A stretch of DNA of 64,000 bases from Campylobacter concisus (GTDB lineage Bacteria; Campylobacterota; Campylobacteria; Campylobacterales; Campylobacteraceae). Location: the NCBI RefSeq assembly GCF_003049085.1, contig NZ_PIQX01000001.1, forward strand, positions 186,001 to 250,000, read 5' to 3'. The notes under the pieces are model-generated. The model saw only the letters and a list, made by a program, of their open reading frames with translations, was not told the DNA's origin and ran no database searches. Position 1 is the first letter of the stretch. Each line of letters opens with the position of its first letter. Made by a program: the position numbers and the translations under genes. Shown here piece after piece: positions 28,803-37,540 of this stretch.

Positions 28803-29273
28803 ATGAAAACAAAAATCGTTTTTTCAGTCATTACAGCAACACTTACTTTTGCTCTAACTGGATGTGGTGAGCCAACTACTTTGGCTGAAATTTGTAAAGC
28901 TGATATGGGTAGTATCAAACATTTTAAAGGCGAAGTAAAGGTTTATAAAAGGGTAAATTTTGACTGGGAATATAATATAGAGACCAAGAAAAATGAATTA
29001 AAAGAAGATGGTATTAAAGGTTATCTGATAGTCGATAAAGATACAAAGGTTGATCTAGAAAAATTTAACGTAAAAGCCGTGGCTTTTAGTATGCCAAAAG
29101 GTAGCATACCCAAAAATACACCACATATGTATATCTTAAAAAAATATGATGACATAGGCGAAGGTAATAAAACAGAAGTTTTGGCAACACTAGAAACTTT
29201 AAATCCAAGATGTAATGTAGATGGTAGTCTAGAGCTTAAACAAAAAGATACAAAAATAATTGCAATAAAATAA
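28803..29273 (+). CDS. Predicted lipoprotein of unknown function
   Basis: A 156-residue protein with signal peptide and lipobox (ALTGC, Cys at about residue 21). The mature part is hydrophilic, lysine-rich and without a motif I recognise. Two further Cys (in AEICKAD and PRCNVD) could form a disulfide in the periplasm. It has its own promoter-like sequence and a terminator, so it is a single-gene unit. It separates rho from the damaged beta-barrel gene. Confidence 0.72.
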   Translation: MKTKIVFSVITATLTFALTGCGEPTTLAEICKADMGSIKHFKGEVKVYKRVNFDWEYNIETKKNELKEDGIKGYLIVDKDTKVDLEKFNVKAVAFSMPKGSIPKNTPHMYILKKYDDIGEGNKTEVLATLETLNPRCNVDGSLELKQKDTKIIAIK

Positions 29274-29274
29274 C

Positions 29275-29301
29275 AAAAGGTGGGCTAACCACCTTTTAAA
29301 A
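29275..29301. terminator. Bidirectional terminator
   Basis: AAAGGTGG/CCACCTTT, 8-bp stem with a 5-base loop, directly after the lipoprotein stop. It has T-rich flanks on both strands (TTTT downstream on plus; TTTTGTTATTTT on minus), so it can serve genes converging from either side. Confidence 0.7.
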
Positions 29302-29310
29302 ACTTATATC

Positions 29311-29397
29311 ATCTCGCTTTAAATTTTATATAACATATCCCGCCTACAAGCATCTCACTCTGTTTGATAAGCTCATCAAATTTTGGACTAAAAGCTG
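29311..29397 (-). pseudogene. Possible 3' remnant of a minus-strand gene
   Basis: On the minus strand an open frame of 28 codons reads FDELIKQSEMLVGGICYIKF and ends KAR-stop, with natural codon use. It finishes just before a hairpin that can terminate on this strand. It looks like the C-terminus of a lost gene abutting the truncated barrel gene. The family is not recognised and the stretch is short, so chance is not excluded. Confidence 0.35.
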
Positions 29398-29816
29398 GCT
29401 ATGATTTTGATAGTTTTAGAGTTTATGGAGCTTACATTTACGACTTTCAAGCAAAAAAGTCACTTGGCGATGAAGACGGTACAGTAATAAAATGGAGTAC
29501 ACATAAATTTATAGTAGGCGCAGACTATACACCAGAGTTAACAAAGGACATAAAACTAGTTCTTGGTGGCTACACTGGCTACTTAAAGCTTGAAATGGAT
29601 ATATTTGACATTCATGATGGCTCGGAAAAAGCTAATACAAATGACTGGATACTAGGTGCAAGAATTGGTGCTGAATACTCTATCAATGAAAATAATGCAG
29701 TTGAGTTTGGTCTAAAAGCTGATAGAACTGACTATGGCAAGATCAGTAAATTTGATTTTGTTGACACAAAAGAGACAAATGTCGGTCTTTATATGGGATA
29801 TACATATAAATTTTAA
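29334..29816 (+). pseudogene. 5'-truncated outer-membrane beta-barrel gene
   Basis: The frame is open from 29334. The segment from about FGLKAGYDF (29379 on) to the terminal GYTYKF has alternating aromatic/hydrophobic strands and a C-terminal Phe, as in outer-membrane barrels. There is no signal peptide and no usable ribosome binding site; the only start is a TTG at 29364, which would yield 150 residues. The N-terminal export signal and first strands are missing, so the gene is probably dead. Upstream sequence reads better on the opposite strand (see the remnant at 29311-29397). Confidence 0.62.
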
Positions 29817-29824
29817 TCACACAC

Positions 29825-29856
29825 AAGCTCAAATTTCAAAGCAAATTTGAGCTTTT
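29825..29856. terminator. Bidirectional terminator between barrel remnant and GNAT gene
   Basis: Perfect 12-bp stem AAGCTCAAATTT/AAATTTGAGCTT with a 6-base loop, followed by TT on plus. It lies between two convergent units and can stop both. Confidence 0.75.
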
Positions 29857-29864
29857 ACTAGAAA

Positions 29865-30344
29865 CTATAAATTTATAAGCTTTTCTAAATTTTCGCCGTC
29901 CAAGCGATAGTTTCTCCACTCAAGTGATTGATTTTTAGCACCCATACTTTCATAAAATTTAATACTTGGCTCATTCCAGTTTAGGCAGCACCACTCAAGC
30001 CTTTTTAAATTTTCATCCTTGCAAATTTGAGCTAAAAATTTAAAAAATGCCTTGCCGATACCTTGATTTCTAAACTCTTTTTTGACATAAATGTCCTCAA
30101 GATGGATCCCACCAAGTCCTAAAAATGTAGAAAATGTGTAAAAATAGATAGCATAGCCAATCACCTTACCCTCACTCTCGCAGACAAGGGCTTTTGCGTG
30201 ATTTTTATTAAAGATAGAGTCTGCAAAAATTTCATTTGTAAAAGTGACTTGATCGCTTAAATTCTCATAGCTAGCAAGCTCTCTTACAAGCTCGCATATC
30301 ACGTCTATATCGTCAATAGTTGCTTTTCTTATTTGAAATTTCAT
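29865..30344 (-). CDS. GNAT-family N-acetyltransferase
   Basis: A 159-residue GNAT fold. Acetyl-CoA loop seen as KEFRNQGIGKAFFKFL; the segments KATIDDIDVICELVREL (N-terminus) and LEWCCLNWNEPSIKFYESMGA (C-terminus) resemble spermidine/diamine-type acetyltransferases. Substrate not decidable. It shares one base with the nusA stop and is the distal gene of that unit. Confidence 0.83.
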   Translation of the reverse strand: MKFQIRKATIDDIDVICELVRELASYENLSDQVTFTNEIFADSIFNKNHAKALVCESEGKVIGYAIYFYTFSTFLGLGGIHLEDIYVKKEFRNQGIGKAFFKFLAQICKDENLKRLEWCCLNWNEPSIKFYESMGAKNQSLEWRNYRLDGENLEKLINL

Positions 30345-31447
30345 TAGTTATCACCAAAAAGCGCTTTTAAGTCTTTGATTGGCTCATTATTTTCTGCATT
30401 ACTACTAGTTTTTGAGCCAAGCTCATTTAGCTCGATCTCATAGCCAGTTAGCATGCTTGCCAGGCGGATATTTATACCGTTTTTGCCGATCGCCTTGCTC
30501 TTTTGCTCGCTCGCAAGTGTCACGATCGCCTTGTTTTCTTCGATCTTTACTGATGTGATGATCGCAGGTGCCATAGCGCGAGCTACCAAGATCGCTGGCT
30601 CAGTGGTGTACTCGATCACATCGATGCTCTCACCATGAAGCTCTTTGCTTACGGCATTTATCCTAACGCCCTTTGTACCGACAGTTGCGCCGACTGGATC
30701 GATGTTTGGAGTGGTTGAGATGAGTGCTACTTTAGCTCTCTCGCCAGGGATCCTTGCACTTCCTTGAATGATGATGCCGCCATCTTTTATCTCAGGCACC
30801 TCTGAAGTTAGCAGCGCTTCAAGAAATTTAGGTGAAGTCCTTGAAAGTTCGACCTTTATGCCTAAATTTTTATCTGTAAAAACTTTTCTAATGACCGCTT
30901 TTACCACGTCGCCTACTTTAAATTTCTCGCCTTTTATGCGGTTTTTACGTGGTAAGATGGCACGAAGCTCGTCTATCTCGATAAAAGTGTTTTCATCGTT
31001 ATCTACCCTAACAACTGGTCCAAAGACCATGTGTCCGCTCATCTCATTATATTTTTGTAAAATTTTCTCTTCTACTAGGCGCTGGATGTGATACTCAAGC
31101 TCTTTGTGAAGCGTTTGAGCTGCGGTTCTGCCAAGGTTATCAAGGCTTAGCTCGTAAGTGAGCTCATCGCCGATCTCTACGCCACTATCTATCTTTTTAG
31201 CCTCTTTTAAGCTTAAAAAGTGCTCATTGTCTTCAGCAAGCCTCTCATCGTCGTTTGCTACGATTGAAATTTTTTGATAAAGCTTTAAATTTTTATTTGC
31301 ATCGATGCTCACGTCATACTCATAATTTTCGCCATAAACCCTTTTTGCAGTGTTTATCAAGGCTCTTATGACGCGCTCTTTTACATCTTCTATCTCTAAA
31401 TTTTTCTCATTGGCAATTGACTCTATAATGTCTGATATTCTTTCCAT
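30344..31447 (-). CDS. nusA: Transcription elongation/termination factor NusA
   Basis: RNA-polymerase-binding factor. NusA N-domain (ERISDIIESIANEKNLE), S1 domain (HMVFGPVVRVDNDENTFIEI) and two KH domains (DPVGATVGTKGVRINAVSKEL; KAIGKNGINIRLASML). The start is the ATG at 31445-31447, behind GGAGAAAA; an in-frame extension 20 codons upstream has no ribosome binding site and no family match. Divergent from the HP0268-like gene. Confidence 0.95.
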   Translation of the reverse strand: MERISDIIESIANEKNLEIEDVKERVIRALINTAKRVYGENYEYDVSIDANKNLKLYQKISIVANDDERLAEDNEHFLSLKEAKKIDSGVEIGDELTYELSLDNLGRTAAQTLHKELEYHIQRLVEEKILQKYNEMSGHMVFGPVVRVDNDENTFIEIDELRAILPRKNRIKGEKFKVGDVVKAVIRKVFTDKNLGIKVELSRTSPKFLEALLTSEVPEIKDGGIIIQGSARIPGERAKVALISTTPNIDPVGATVGTKGVRINAVSKELHGESIDVIEYTTEPAILVARAMAPAIITSVKIEENKAIVTLASEQKSKAIGKNGINIRLASMLTGYEIELNELGSKTSSNAENNEPIKDLKALFGDN

Positions 31448-31577
31448 TTTTTCTCCATTGTGACGATAAATTTCGGGGATTTTTCGTGAAGTTTTGAAAT
31501 TATACATAAGCCATACTTTTAATAAGATTAAGCTTGTTATTAACTTTTATTTAATCCTTTTTTTATGATGTTTTGGA

Positions 31578-31583
31578 TATATT
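31578..31583 (+). promoter_or_regulatory. Probable -10 for the HP0268-like/miaB unit
   Basis: TATATT preceded by TTTTGGA, 37 bases before the first ATG of the plus-strand unit. Pattern evidence only. Confidence 0.35.
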
Positions 31584-31619
31584 GACCGATTAAAATTTAA
31601 GATTTTGAAAGGATTAAAA

Positions 31620-31862
31620 ATGGAGCTAAAACTTGCAAGAGCCGAATTAGACGCAAAACCAAAAACGATTTCACTAGAAAAAATAGAGGCGGCTGTCGAA
31701 AAAGAGGGTCAGAAAATTTTCTATTTTGATAAAGAAAACACACACAAACAACTAATCGCCTTAGTCGAGCATTTTGAAGAAAAAGGGCTAAGCGTCTATC
31801 ACAGAACCGTAAAATACGGACTTGATGATAGCGACTACATGTATGAAGTGCATATACTTTAA
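31620..31862 (+). CDS. HP0268-family small nuclease
   Basis: An 80-residue protein similar in length and pattern to Helicobacter HP0268 ([30 protein letters not shown]), described as a nicking endonuclease/ribonuclease. The ATG at 31620 is chosen because AAGGA lies just before it. Its stop overlaps the miaB ATG by one base. This arrangement next to nusA and miaB is as I recall in C. jejuni. Confidence 0.75.
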   Translation: MELKLARAELDAKPKTISLEKIEAAVEKEGQKIFYFDKENTHKQLIALVEHFEEKGLSVYHRTVKYGLDDSDYMYEVHIL

Positions 31863-33163
31863 TGAGCAAAAAACTCTTTATCCAAACTTTAGGCTGTGCT
31901 ATGAATGTTCGTGACAGCGAGCATATCATAGCTGAGCTCTCACAAAAAGAAGACTACTCCTTAACACAAAATATAGAAGAAGCTGATTTAATCCTTATAA
32001 ATACTTGCTCGGTTCGTGAAAAGCCAGTTCATAAGCTCTTTAGCGAGGTCGGAGCCTTTGAAAAAGCTAAAAAAAGAGGGGCAAAGATAGGCGTTTGTGG
32101 CTGCACTGCTAGCCATTTGGGTAGTGAAATTTTTAAGCGCGCACCTTATGTTGATTTTGTTCTTGGCGCAAGAAATGTCAGCAAGATCACAAAAGCTGTA
32201 AATACGCCTAAATTTATCTCAACCGACATCAATCACGACGAGAGCGAATACGCATTTGGCGAATTTAGAGGCTCGCCATATAAAAGCCACATCAACATCT
32301 CGATCGGCTGCGACAAAAAGTGCACCTATTGCATCGTCCCACACACCAGAGGCGATGAAATTTCCATCCCTTCAAGTCTCATCTTAAAAGAGGTAGAAAA
32401 GGCTGCAAACAGCGGCGCAAAAGAGATATTTTTACTAGGACAAAATGTCAATAACTACGGTAAAAGATTTTCAGGAGTGCAAGAAAATATCGATTTTAGT
32501 GATCTGTTAGTAAAGATAAGCGAGATAGATGGCGTTGAGAGGATAAGATTTACAAGCCCACACCCACTTCACATGGATGATAAATTTCTTGAAATTTTCA
32601 CTAATAATCCAAAAATTTGCAAGTCTATGCACATGCCACTTCAAAGCGGAAATACCAAAGTTTTACGCGAGATGAAGCGTGGATACACAAAAGAGTGGTT
32701 TTTAGACCGTGCGCTAAGACTTAGAAAGATGTGTCCAGATGTGAGCATCTCAACTGATATCATTGTCGCATTTCCGGGCGAGAGTGATAGCGAGTTTGAA
32801 GATACAATGGATGTGCTTGAGCAAGTTAGATTTGAGCAAATTTTTAGCTTTAAGTATTCGCCTCGTCCGCTTACAAAGGCAGCTACTTTCACAAATCAAA
32901 TAGATGATAAAACCGCTTCAGAAAGGCTTACTCGCCTACAAAATCGCCACAATGAAATTTTAGACGAGATCGTAGCGGCACAAAAAGATAAAATTTTTGA
33001 TGTATATTTTGAAGAGCTAAGAGCAAATGGCGGCGTTGCTGGGCGAAGCTTTAATAACTTTTTAGTTCAAGTTGATGGAAGCGAAGAGCTTCTTGGCACT
33101 ACACAAAAAATCAAGATCACAAACCCAAAACGAATGGTTTTGTATGGCGAGCTGCAAATTTAA
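31862..33163 (+). CDS. miaB: tRNA-2-methylthio-N6-dimethylallyladenosine synthase
   Basis: Radical SAM methylthiotransferase acting on i6A37 in tRNA. 433 residues: N-terminal UPF0004 with three Cys ([22 protein letters not shown]), radical SAM motif [16 protein letters not shown], and a C-terminal TRAM domain. MiaB rather than RimO because of the CxxxCxxC context and the IVPHTRG sequence. Overlaps the HP0268-like gene by one base and the acyltransferase gene by 20. Confidence 0.95.
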   Translation: MSKKLFIQTLGCAMNVRDSEHIIAELSQKEDYSLTQNIEEADLILINTCSVREKPVHKLFSEVGAFEKAKKRGAKIGVCGCTASHLGSEIFKRAPYVDFVLGARNVSKITKAVNTPKFISTDINHDESEYAFGEFRGSPYKSHINISIGCDKKCTYCIVPHTRGDEISIPSSLILKEVEKAANSGAKEIFLLGQNVNNYGKRFSGVQENIDFSDLLVKISEIDGVERIRFTSPHPLHMDDKFLEIFTNNPKICKSMHMPLQSGNTKVLREMKRGYTKEWFLDRALRLRKMCPDVSISTDIIVAFPGESDSEFEDTMDVLEQVRFEQIFSFKYSPRPLTKAATFTNQIDDKTASERLTRLQNRHNEILDEIVAAQKDKIFDVYFEELRANGGVAGRSFNNFLVQVDGSEELLGTTQKIKITNPKRMVLYGELQI

Positions 33164-33923
33164 AAATACCCTTGAAAAGCTCGCCCTAAATGTTGGCGTC
33201 TTTTTCATCTACATTTTGATGTGGCTCATTTTTCTAACTTGCAAAAAGAGCTACACTCCAAATTTCTTGCCACAAAATGGCTGTGTCGTCGTCTTTTGGC
33301 ACGGCAGGCTTAGCTTTATGAGCTTTGCTTACAGGCGCTGGTGGAGCAAGCAAAATAGAAAACAAGGTAAGGTGATAATCAGCGATCACAAAGATGGCGA
33401 GCTAATCACTAGAATAATCAAATTTTTTGGTATCGGCACCATTAGAGGCAGTAGCTCAAAAGGCGGCGCAAGGGCGCTTATAGAAGCCCTAAGAGAGATA
33501 AAGCAAGGCTACGACGTCATCATTACACCAGATGGCCCACGCGGACCAAGGCACAGCGTGGCAGACGGAGCTGCTGTGATCGCACAAAAGTCATCTTGCG
33601 AAATTTATGCTCTAAATTTTGAAGCAAGCTCGTTTTTGGAGTTTAAAAGCTGGGATAAGATGATACTTCCAAAGCCATTTTCAACTATAAATTTTAGCCT
33701 CTCAGCCCCTTTTAGTGTGAAAAATTTGGAGCAAAAAGAGGCAAAAGAGAAGATACAAAACGAGCTTTGGCAAGCCTCGCAAAATGACGGCGGTAAGAGC
33801 GTGAAGCAAAACCAAGAGGATTTTAGATCAAATTTAAAAATTTGGTGGAAAAAATATGCGCATAAAAATCCACAAATAAGCGATGAGATAAAAGAAATTT
33901 TGGACGAAATTTATGAAAAATAA
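33144..33923 (+). CDS. Lysophospholipid/lipid A-type acyltransferase (DUF374)
   Basis: A 259-residue membrane-associated protein. One N-terminal helix ([20 protein letters not shown]), then [34 protein letters not shown] and [16 protein letters not shown], which are the DUF374/LPLAT motifs. It probably acylates a lipid at the inner membrane. Start taken as the ATG at 33144, inside the miaB end; an earlier TTG/ATG pair at 33072-33077 would add a miaB-antiphase extension without family character. Confidence 0.8.
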   Translation: MASCKFKNTLEKLALNVGVFFIYILMWLIFLTCKKSYTPNFLPQNGCVVVFWHGRLSFMSFAYRRWWSKQNRKQGKVIISDHKDGELITRIIKFFGIGTIRGSSSKGGARALIEALREIKQGYDVIITPDGPRGPRHSVADGAAVIAQKSSCEIYALNFEASSFLEFKSWDKMILPKPFSTINFSLSAPFSVKNLEQKEAKEKIQNELWQASQNDGGKSVKQNQEDFRSNLKIWWKKYAHKNPQISDEIKEILDEIYEK

Positions 33924-34359
33924 GCTATCTATCTTTATAGCCATCTTTCTAATTATTTTATTTGGGCTATTTTTTTATAGCGACAACTCCTATAAGCTCG
34001 CTCTTGAAGCAAAATTTTTATACGAAAACAAAGAATACGAAAAGGCCTTAAATTTAAGCCAAAAAGCACTTGATATAGATATTTATAACAAAATGGCAAA
34101 TACTGTGCTAAACCAAAGCAAGGCTGCTATTAAATTTAACTCATACATAAAAAATGGCAAAGAGTATCTTGAGCGTATCAAAAAAATAAGCCAAAGTAGC
34201 GTCAGCAAGGCTGATAGTGAACGCATTAAGATGATGTGCGATGTGATGATAGATGGTTTTGACGACCTTAAAAACTTGGCCTTACTTGATAGTGAACTAA
34301 AAAATGAAGCTTTAAATACAAAAGAGATTTTCGTTAAACTTAAAAACGAGCTGTTTTAA
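33913..34359 (+). CDS. Membrane-anchored TPR-like protein, unknown function
   Basis: A 148-residue protein with an N-terminal membrane anchor (LSIFIAIFLIILFGLFFYS) and a helical body. One TPR-like unit is visible (AKFLYENKEYEKALNLSQKA). Probably periplasmic. Overlaps the acyltransferase gene by 11 bases, so it belongs to the same operon, and precedes the PilM-like gene by 60 bases. No enzyme motif. Confidence 0.65.
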   Translation: MKNKLSIFIAIFLIILFGLFFYSDNSYKLALEAKFLYENKEYEKALNLSQKALDIDIYNKMANTVLNQSKAAIKFNSYIKNGKEYLERIKKISQSSVSKADSERIKMMCDVMIDGFDDLKNLALLDSELKNEALNTKEIFVKLKNELF

Positions 34360-34419
34360 ACTTATTTAATCCCTTTTTAGCTACCATAACGAAAATTATG
34401 CACTAAATTTAGGAGATTT

Positions 34420-35424
34420 ATGTCTTTTAGCGTTAAAAAGCTTTTTTCTAACCTTTTTTTAAGCGTCGTGTTGGAGGGCAATGATTGCATATTCTTCGGT
34501 CAGGTCTTTAGAAATGGCAAACTTTTAAAAACTATAAACGCTAAATTTACAGATATAAATATCGATAGTATCGATGAAAAAATCATAAAATACATAGAAG
34601 AGCAAGAAAAAGCATATTTTGGTGTATATGTTTCAGTTTTTTTTAACGACGACTCGCAAGGCGCGCTTCCTAGTGTTAGCTTTGATGAATACAAAAAATT
34701 TAATATAAATACTAAAAATCTTACAAGCCTTATCATGCAGGATAGCTGGAGTATTTATGCAAATTTAAATGCTATAAAAAAATATAAAAATTTATTTGGA
34801 CAAGATAGTGTAGATCTCATCTACTCACCTATCGCCATACTCTTTTACGAGCTTTTAAAACGCGGAATTTCTCCAAAAACTACACTTTATCTTTATATCC
34901 ATGCACATTCGTTTACACTTGCGATCTTTAAAGATAAACAAATGAAGTTATCCACTTTTTTAAATATGTCTGGCTTTGAAGAAACCAACCAGGAAGCTGA
35001 AAGCCTAAAAGAAGAAGATATAACAGATATTGACAACTTAATCATTAAAGAGGAAAATGACGCAACATCTCTTGATGATTTTAAAAGTTTAGACGATTTT
35101 TTAAGTGATGATAAACAAAAAGAATTTGAAGACCTAAATTATGAACTAAACATGCCAGCTTCTACAAATGTAGAAAAATCGGTTGCTATTTTTGGGTATG
35201 ACATGAAGATGTTTGATTACATCGTAAAAGCCGTAAAAGAATTTTACGAAAATCCTCTCTACGGTGGTGATTTTATTGAGCAAATCATTGTTTTTGAAAA
35301 TACGAAAACAAGTGCAACTTTTTTACAATATCTGCAATCTGAGCTTTTAGTGGAGACTTCAGTGTATCCAGTGAATACAAATCATATTATGAATGAAATC
35401 ATGCAAGAAGAGATAATATTATGA
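34420..35424 (+). CDS. PilM/GspL-like cytoplasmic protein (tentative)
   Basis: A 334-residue soluble protein. No clear motif match, but length, predicted alpha/beta pattern (LYLYIHAHSFTLAIFKDKQM resembles an actin-like strand pair) and position before two small membrane proteins fit a PilM/GspL actin-like platform protein. Residues 185-235 are an acidic insert. Start ATG follows AGGAG. Overlaps the next gene by four bases. The PilM assignment is structural inference; an unrelated envelope protein is possible. Confidence 0.5.
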   Translation: MSFSVKKLFSNLFLSVVLEGNDCIFFGQVFRNGKLLKTINAKFTDINIDSIDEKIIKYIEEQEKAYFGVYVSVFFNDDSQGALPSVSFDEYKKFNINTKNLTSLIMQDSWSIYANLNAIKKYKNLFGQDSVDLIYSPIAILFYELLKRGISPKTTLYLYIHAHSFTLAIFKDKQMKLSTFLNMSGFEETNQEAESLKEEDITDIDNLIIKEENDATSLDDFKSLDDFLSDDKQKEFEDLNYELNMPASTNVEKSVAIFGYDMKMFDYIVKAVKEFYENPLYGGDFIEQIIVFENTKTSATFLQYLQSELLVETSVYPVNTNHIMNEIMQEEIIL

Positions 35425-35942
35425 GATTTAGCTTTATTTCTCCGGAACCAAGACCACTTATATCTATCTTTAGCAAAATTTGGCTAAGCCTTATAAGCTT
35501 TGTGTTTGTAGCTCTTTTGGCAACAAATTTCTTTATACTTTACAAAAATTATTCAATTGAAAAAAATATAAATTTTTTATCAAATGAGCAAAAAGAGCTT
35601 AGTCAAAAAATAGTCACAACAGATGAAATTTCAGCTAAACTAGCCGTACAAATAGAATCTGCAAATGATATCTTCACATCAAATTCTATTCTCAAGCAAA
35701 GCTTGCACAATCTTTTTGATCTAGTACCTGACAGTATAACGCTTGAAGAGGTTTTTATGGATAAAAGCTCGCTCATCATTCGCGGTATAACGCCGACAAA
35801 AGATGTATTTAATCAGCTTCTAGCTTCACCTTTAAGATCTATTTTTACGACTTCAAATACTAGCTTTTATCAAAGTAAAAACGGCTGGTATGGCTTTATA
35901 AGCACAAATAAAATTGATAATTCTGAGGGATATAATGAGTAA
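35421..35942 (+). CDS. PilN-like bitopic membrane protein (tentative)
   Basis: A 173-residue protein: short cytoplasmic N-terminus (RFSFISPEPRPLISIF), one membrane helix (about 22-44), coiled coil (45-80) and a ferredoxin-like C-terminus with IRGITPTKDVFNQLLASPLR, close to the PilN pattern of LxGxa and a short periplasmic alpha/beta domain. ATGA overlap with the PilM-like gene; next gene overlaps by eight bases. Confidence 0.55.
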   Translation: MRFSFISPEPRPLISIFSKIWLSLISFVFVALLATNFFILYKNYSIEKNINFLSNEQKELSQKIVTTDEISAKLAVQIESANDIFTSNSILKQSLHNLFDLVPDSITLEEVFMDKSSLIIRGITPTKDVFNQLLASPLRSIFTTSNTSFYQSKNGWYGFISTNKIDNSEGYNE

Positions 35943-36471
35943 AAAAGATACGAGCTTAGAAAAAATAGATCCCGTTAAGCTTTTACTTTTTATATTTGCT
36001 TTTATTGTAGTTTGCTTTATTATGATATTTGGTTTTATCGTGCCAAATATAAAAGAATTTAAAAGCCTAACTAGACAAAATTATTCACAGACCTCATCTT
36101 ATACAAAAGTAAAAAATGAATTTGAAGCTAAATTTAAAGCCCTTGAAGCAACTAAACAAAAAGATGGAGCTATCATTTCAGCTTTTGAGAATAAATTTGA
36201 TAAAGATAAATTTATAGAATTTGCCTCTAAATTTTTTAGTGAAGTAAGCCTTAGTAAAATAGAAGAAGGTGATAATAATGCTAGTGAGAAATTTTTTAGA
36301 TTTCGTCTAAATGTAACTAGCTCTCTAAGGACGCCACAAAAATTTTATGACTTTTTAGATGCGCTTAGCAGCTATGACAGTATCGTAAAGACTGAATTTC
36401 CTATCGTCATGAAAGGCGAAAAGGATAAAATCCATACTACTTTTAATATAAAAGTTTTTGGGTTGAAGTAA
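35935..36471 (+). CDS. PilO-like bitopic membrane protein (tentative)
   Basis: A 178-residue protein with one membrane helix (about 13-37), a coiled coil (about 40-75) and a C-terminal alpha/beta domain (RLNVTSSLRTPQKFYDFLDALSS), the PilO layout. Start is the ATG at 35935 behind GAGGGA; it overlaps the PilN-like stop by eight bases. Together the three genes look like an inner-membrane alignment subcomplex of a type IV pilus or type II secretion-like machine. No ATPase, secretin or pilin is next to them. Confidence 0.5.
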   Translation: MSKKDTSLEKIDPVKLLLFIFAFIVVCFIMIFGFIVPNIKEFKSLTRQNYSQTSSYTKVKNEFEAKFKALEATKQKDGAIISAFENKFDKDKFIEFASKFFSEVSLSKIEEGDNNASEKFFRFRLNVTSSLRTPQKFYDFLDALSSYDSIVKTEFPIVMKGEKDKIHTTFNIKVFGLK

Positions 36472-36475
36472 AAGC

Positions 36476-37540
36476 TTAAAGTCTACCATCAAGATAAAGT
36501 TTAACCAAAAACTCGCTATATCTTTTTCTGCCAAGATAGTTTAAATGATGCCCCATATCTGATAACTCATCATCGTTAATTTTAAAATTTGTTAGATCAA
36601 TAACTTTAGCATTTTTAATAGCTGACATTATCTCGTTTATATCATATTTTATAGTGGCACCATCAAATATAGGTTCTAATATAACAACAACCTTTATCCC
36701 ACTTTTTACAAGTGGATTAATTACATAATTTTGAAAATATTTTATAGTATTTTGATTCAACCCCTTTAGCTCGATCGTCCTACCATAATATTCTCTTGAC
36801 AATCCATCCGAAAAAAGAATAATATCTCCATTGCTACATTTTACAAAGATAATTTTTTTATTTTTTGTGACATTTGAATTTATATCTTCTATGTTGACTA
36901 GATCACAATCACTATATGCCTTTACATCAAAAATACTTTTTGCTTCAAAATTGCTTGCTTTGGTTTTATTATCTGGAGCAAATTTTCCATAAAACCCAAC
37001 TATCCTATTATAAATACCTTCAGAATATCTCAAGAACAGATGTATGCTTGCAAAAAAATCAGGTAGTGTTTTTAAAAAGACTATTTTATCTGTGCCAAAA
37101 TTTGCTACAAATTCATCATTGGTATAAATTTTGATACCTTTTTCTGTATAATCCTCAAAAAGTTTATTAATTTCTATACTAAAAATAACTTCCTTTATAT
37201 TAACTTTTTTAATAATTTTTGTAATAAAAGGGTAATCGCCTATAAAATTACCAGATACACCAAAATTATAAATACTGATATTATTTTCAGCAAAAATACT
37301 TGTTGATATATGATGAAGAGTTCTACTGCTTCCAACAAAAACGATATCCTTTTGCTTTTTGCTATTTAGTTTAAAGTGCTCCGCTTTTGAAATTTTATTA
37401 TCAACGAAATTTGTCTTACTTGTTCTACTTTCTGCAAAAACATAAAGCACAACATCAAGCCCAACCATAGCAAAAGCCACTAAAAACAGGCATAGAAATA
37501 CTTTTTTCTTAAAATCTAAAGTATAAAAATTCACTCGCAT
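36476..37540 (-). CDS. SGNH/GDSL-type protein partnered with MBOAT acyltransferase
   Basis: A 354-residue protein with one N-terminal membrane helix (about 13-35) and a periplasmic domain. DIVFVGSSRTLHHIS carries the putative nucleophile Ser72; MGHHLNYLGRKRY near the C-terminus gives the His of the triad. Such DltD/AlgX/PatB-like partners receive acyl groups from MBOAT proteins and place them on peptidoglycan or a glycan. It starts inside the last 32 bases of the MBOAT gene, so expression is coupled to it. Confidence 0.72.
   Translation of the reverse strand: MRVNFYTLDFKKKVFLCLFLVAFAMVGLDVVLYVFAESRTSKTNFVDNKISKAEHFKLNSKKQKDIVFVGSSRTLHHISTSIFAENNISIYNFGVSGNFIGDYPFITKIIKKVNIKEVIFSIEINKLFEDYTEKGIKIYTNDEFVANFGTDKIVFLKTLPDFFASIHLFLRYSEGIYNRIVGFYGKFAPDNKTKASNFEAKSIFDVKAYSDCDLVNIEDINSNVTKNKKIIFVKCSNGDIILFSDGLSREYYGRTIELKGLNQNTIKYFQNYVINPLVKSGIKVVVILEPIFDGATIKYDINEIMSAIKNAKVIDLTNFKINDDELSDMGHHLNYLGRKRYSEFLVKLYLDGRL

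Noticed and set aside
31448-31507. 20-codon extension of NusA
   Set aside because: No ribosome binding site and no family-like sequence; the ATG at 31447 has GGAGAAAA.
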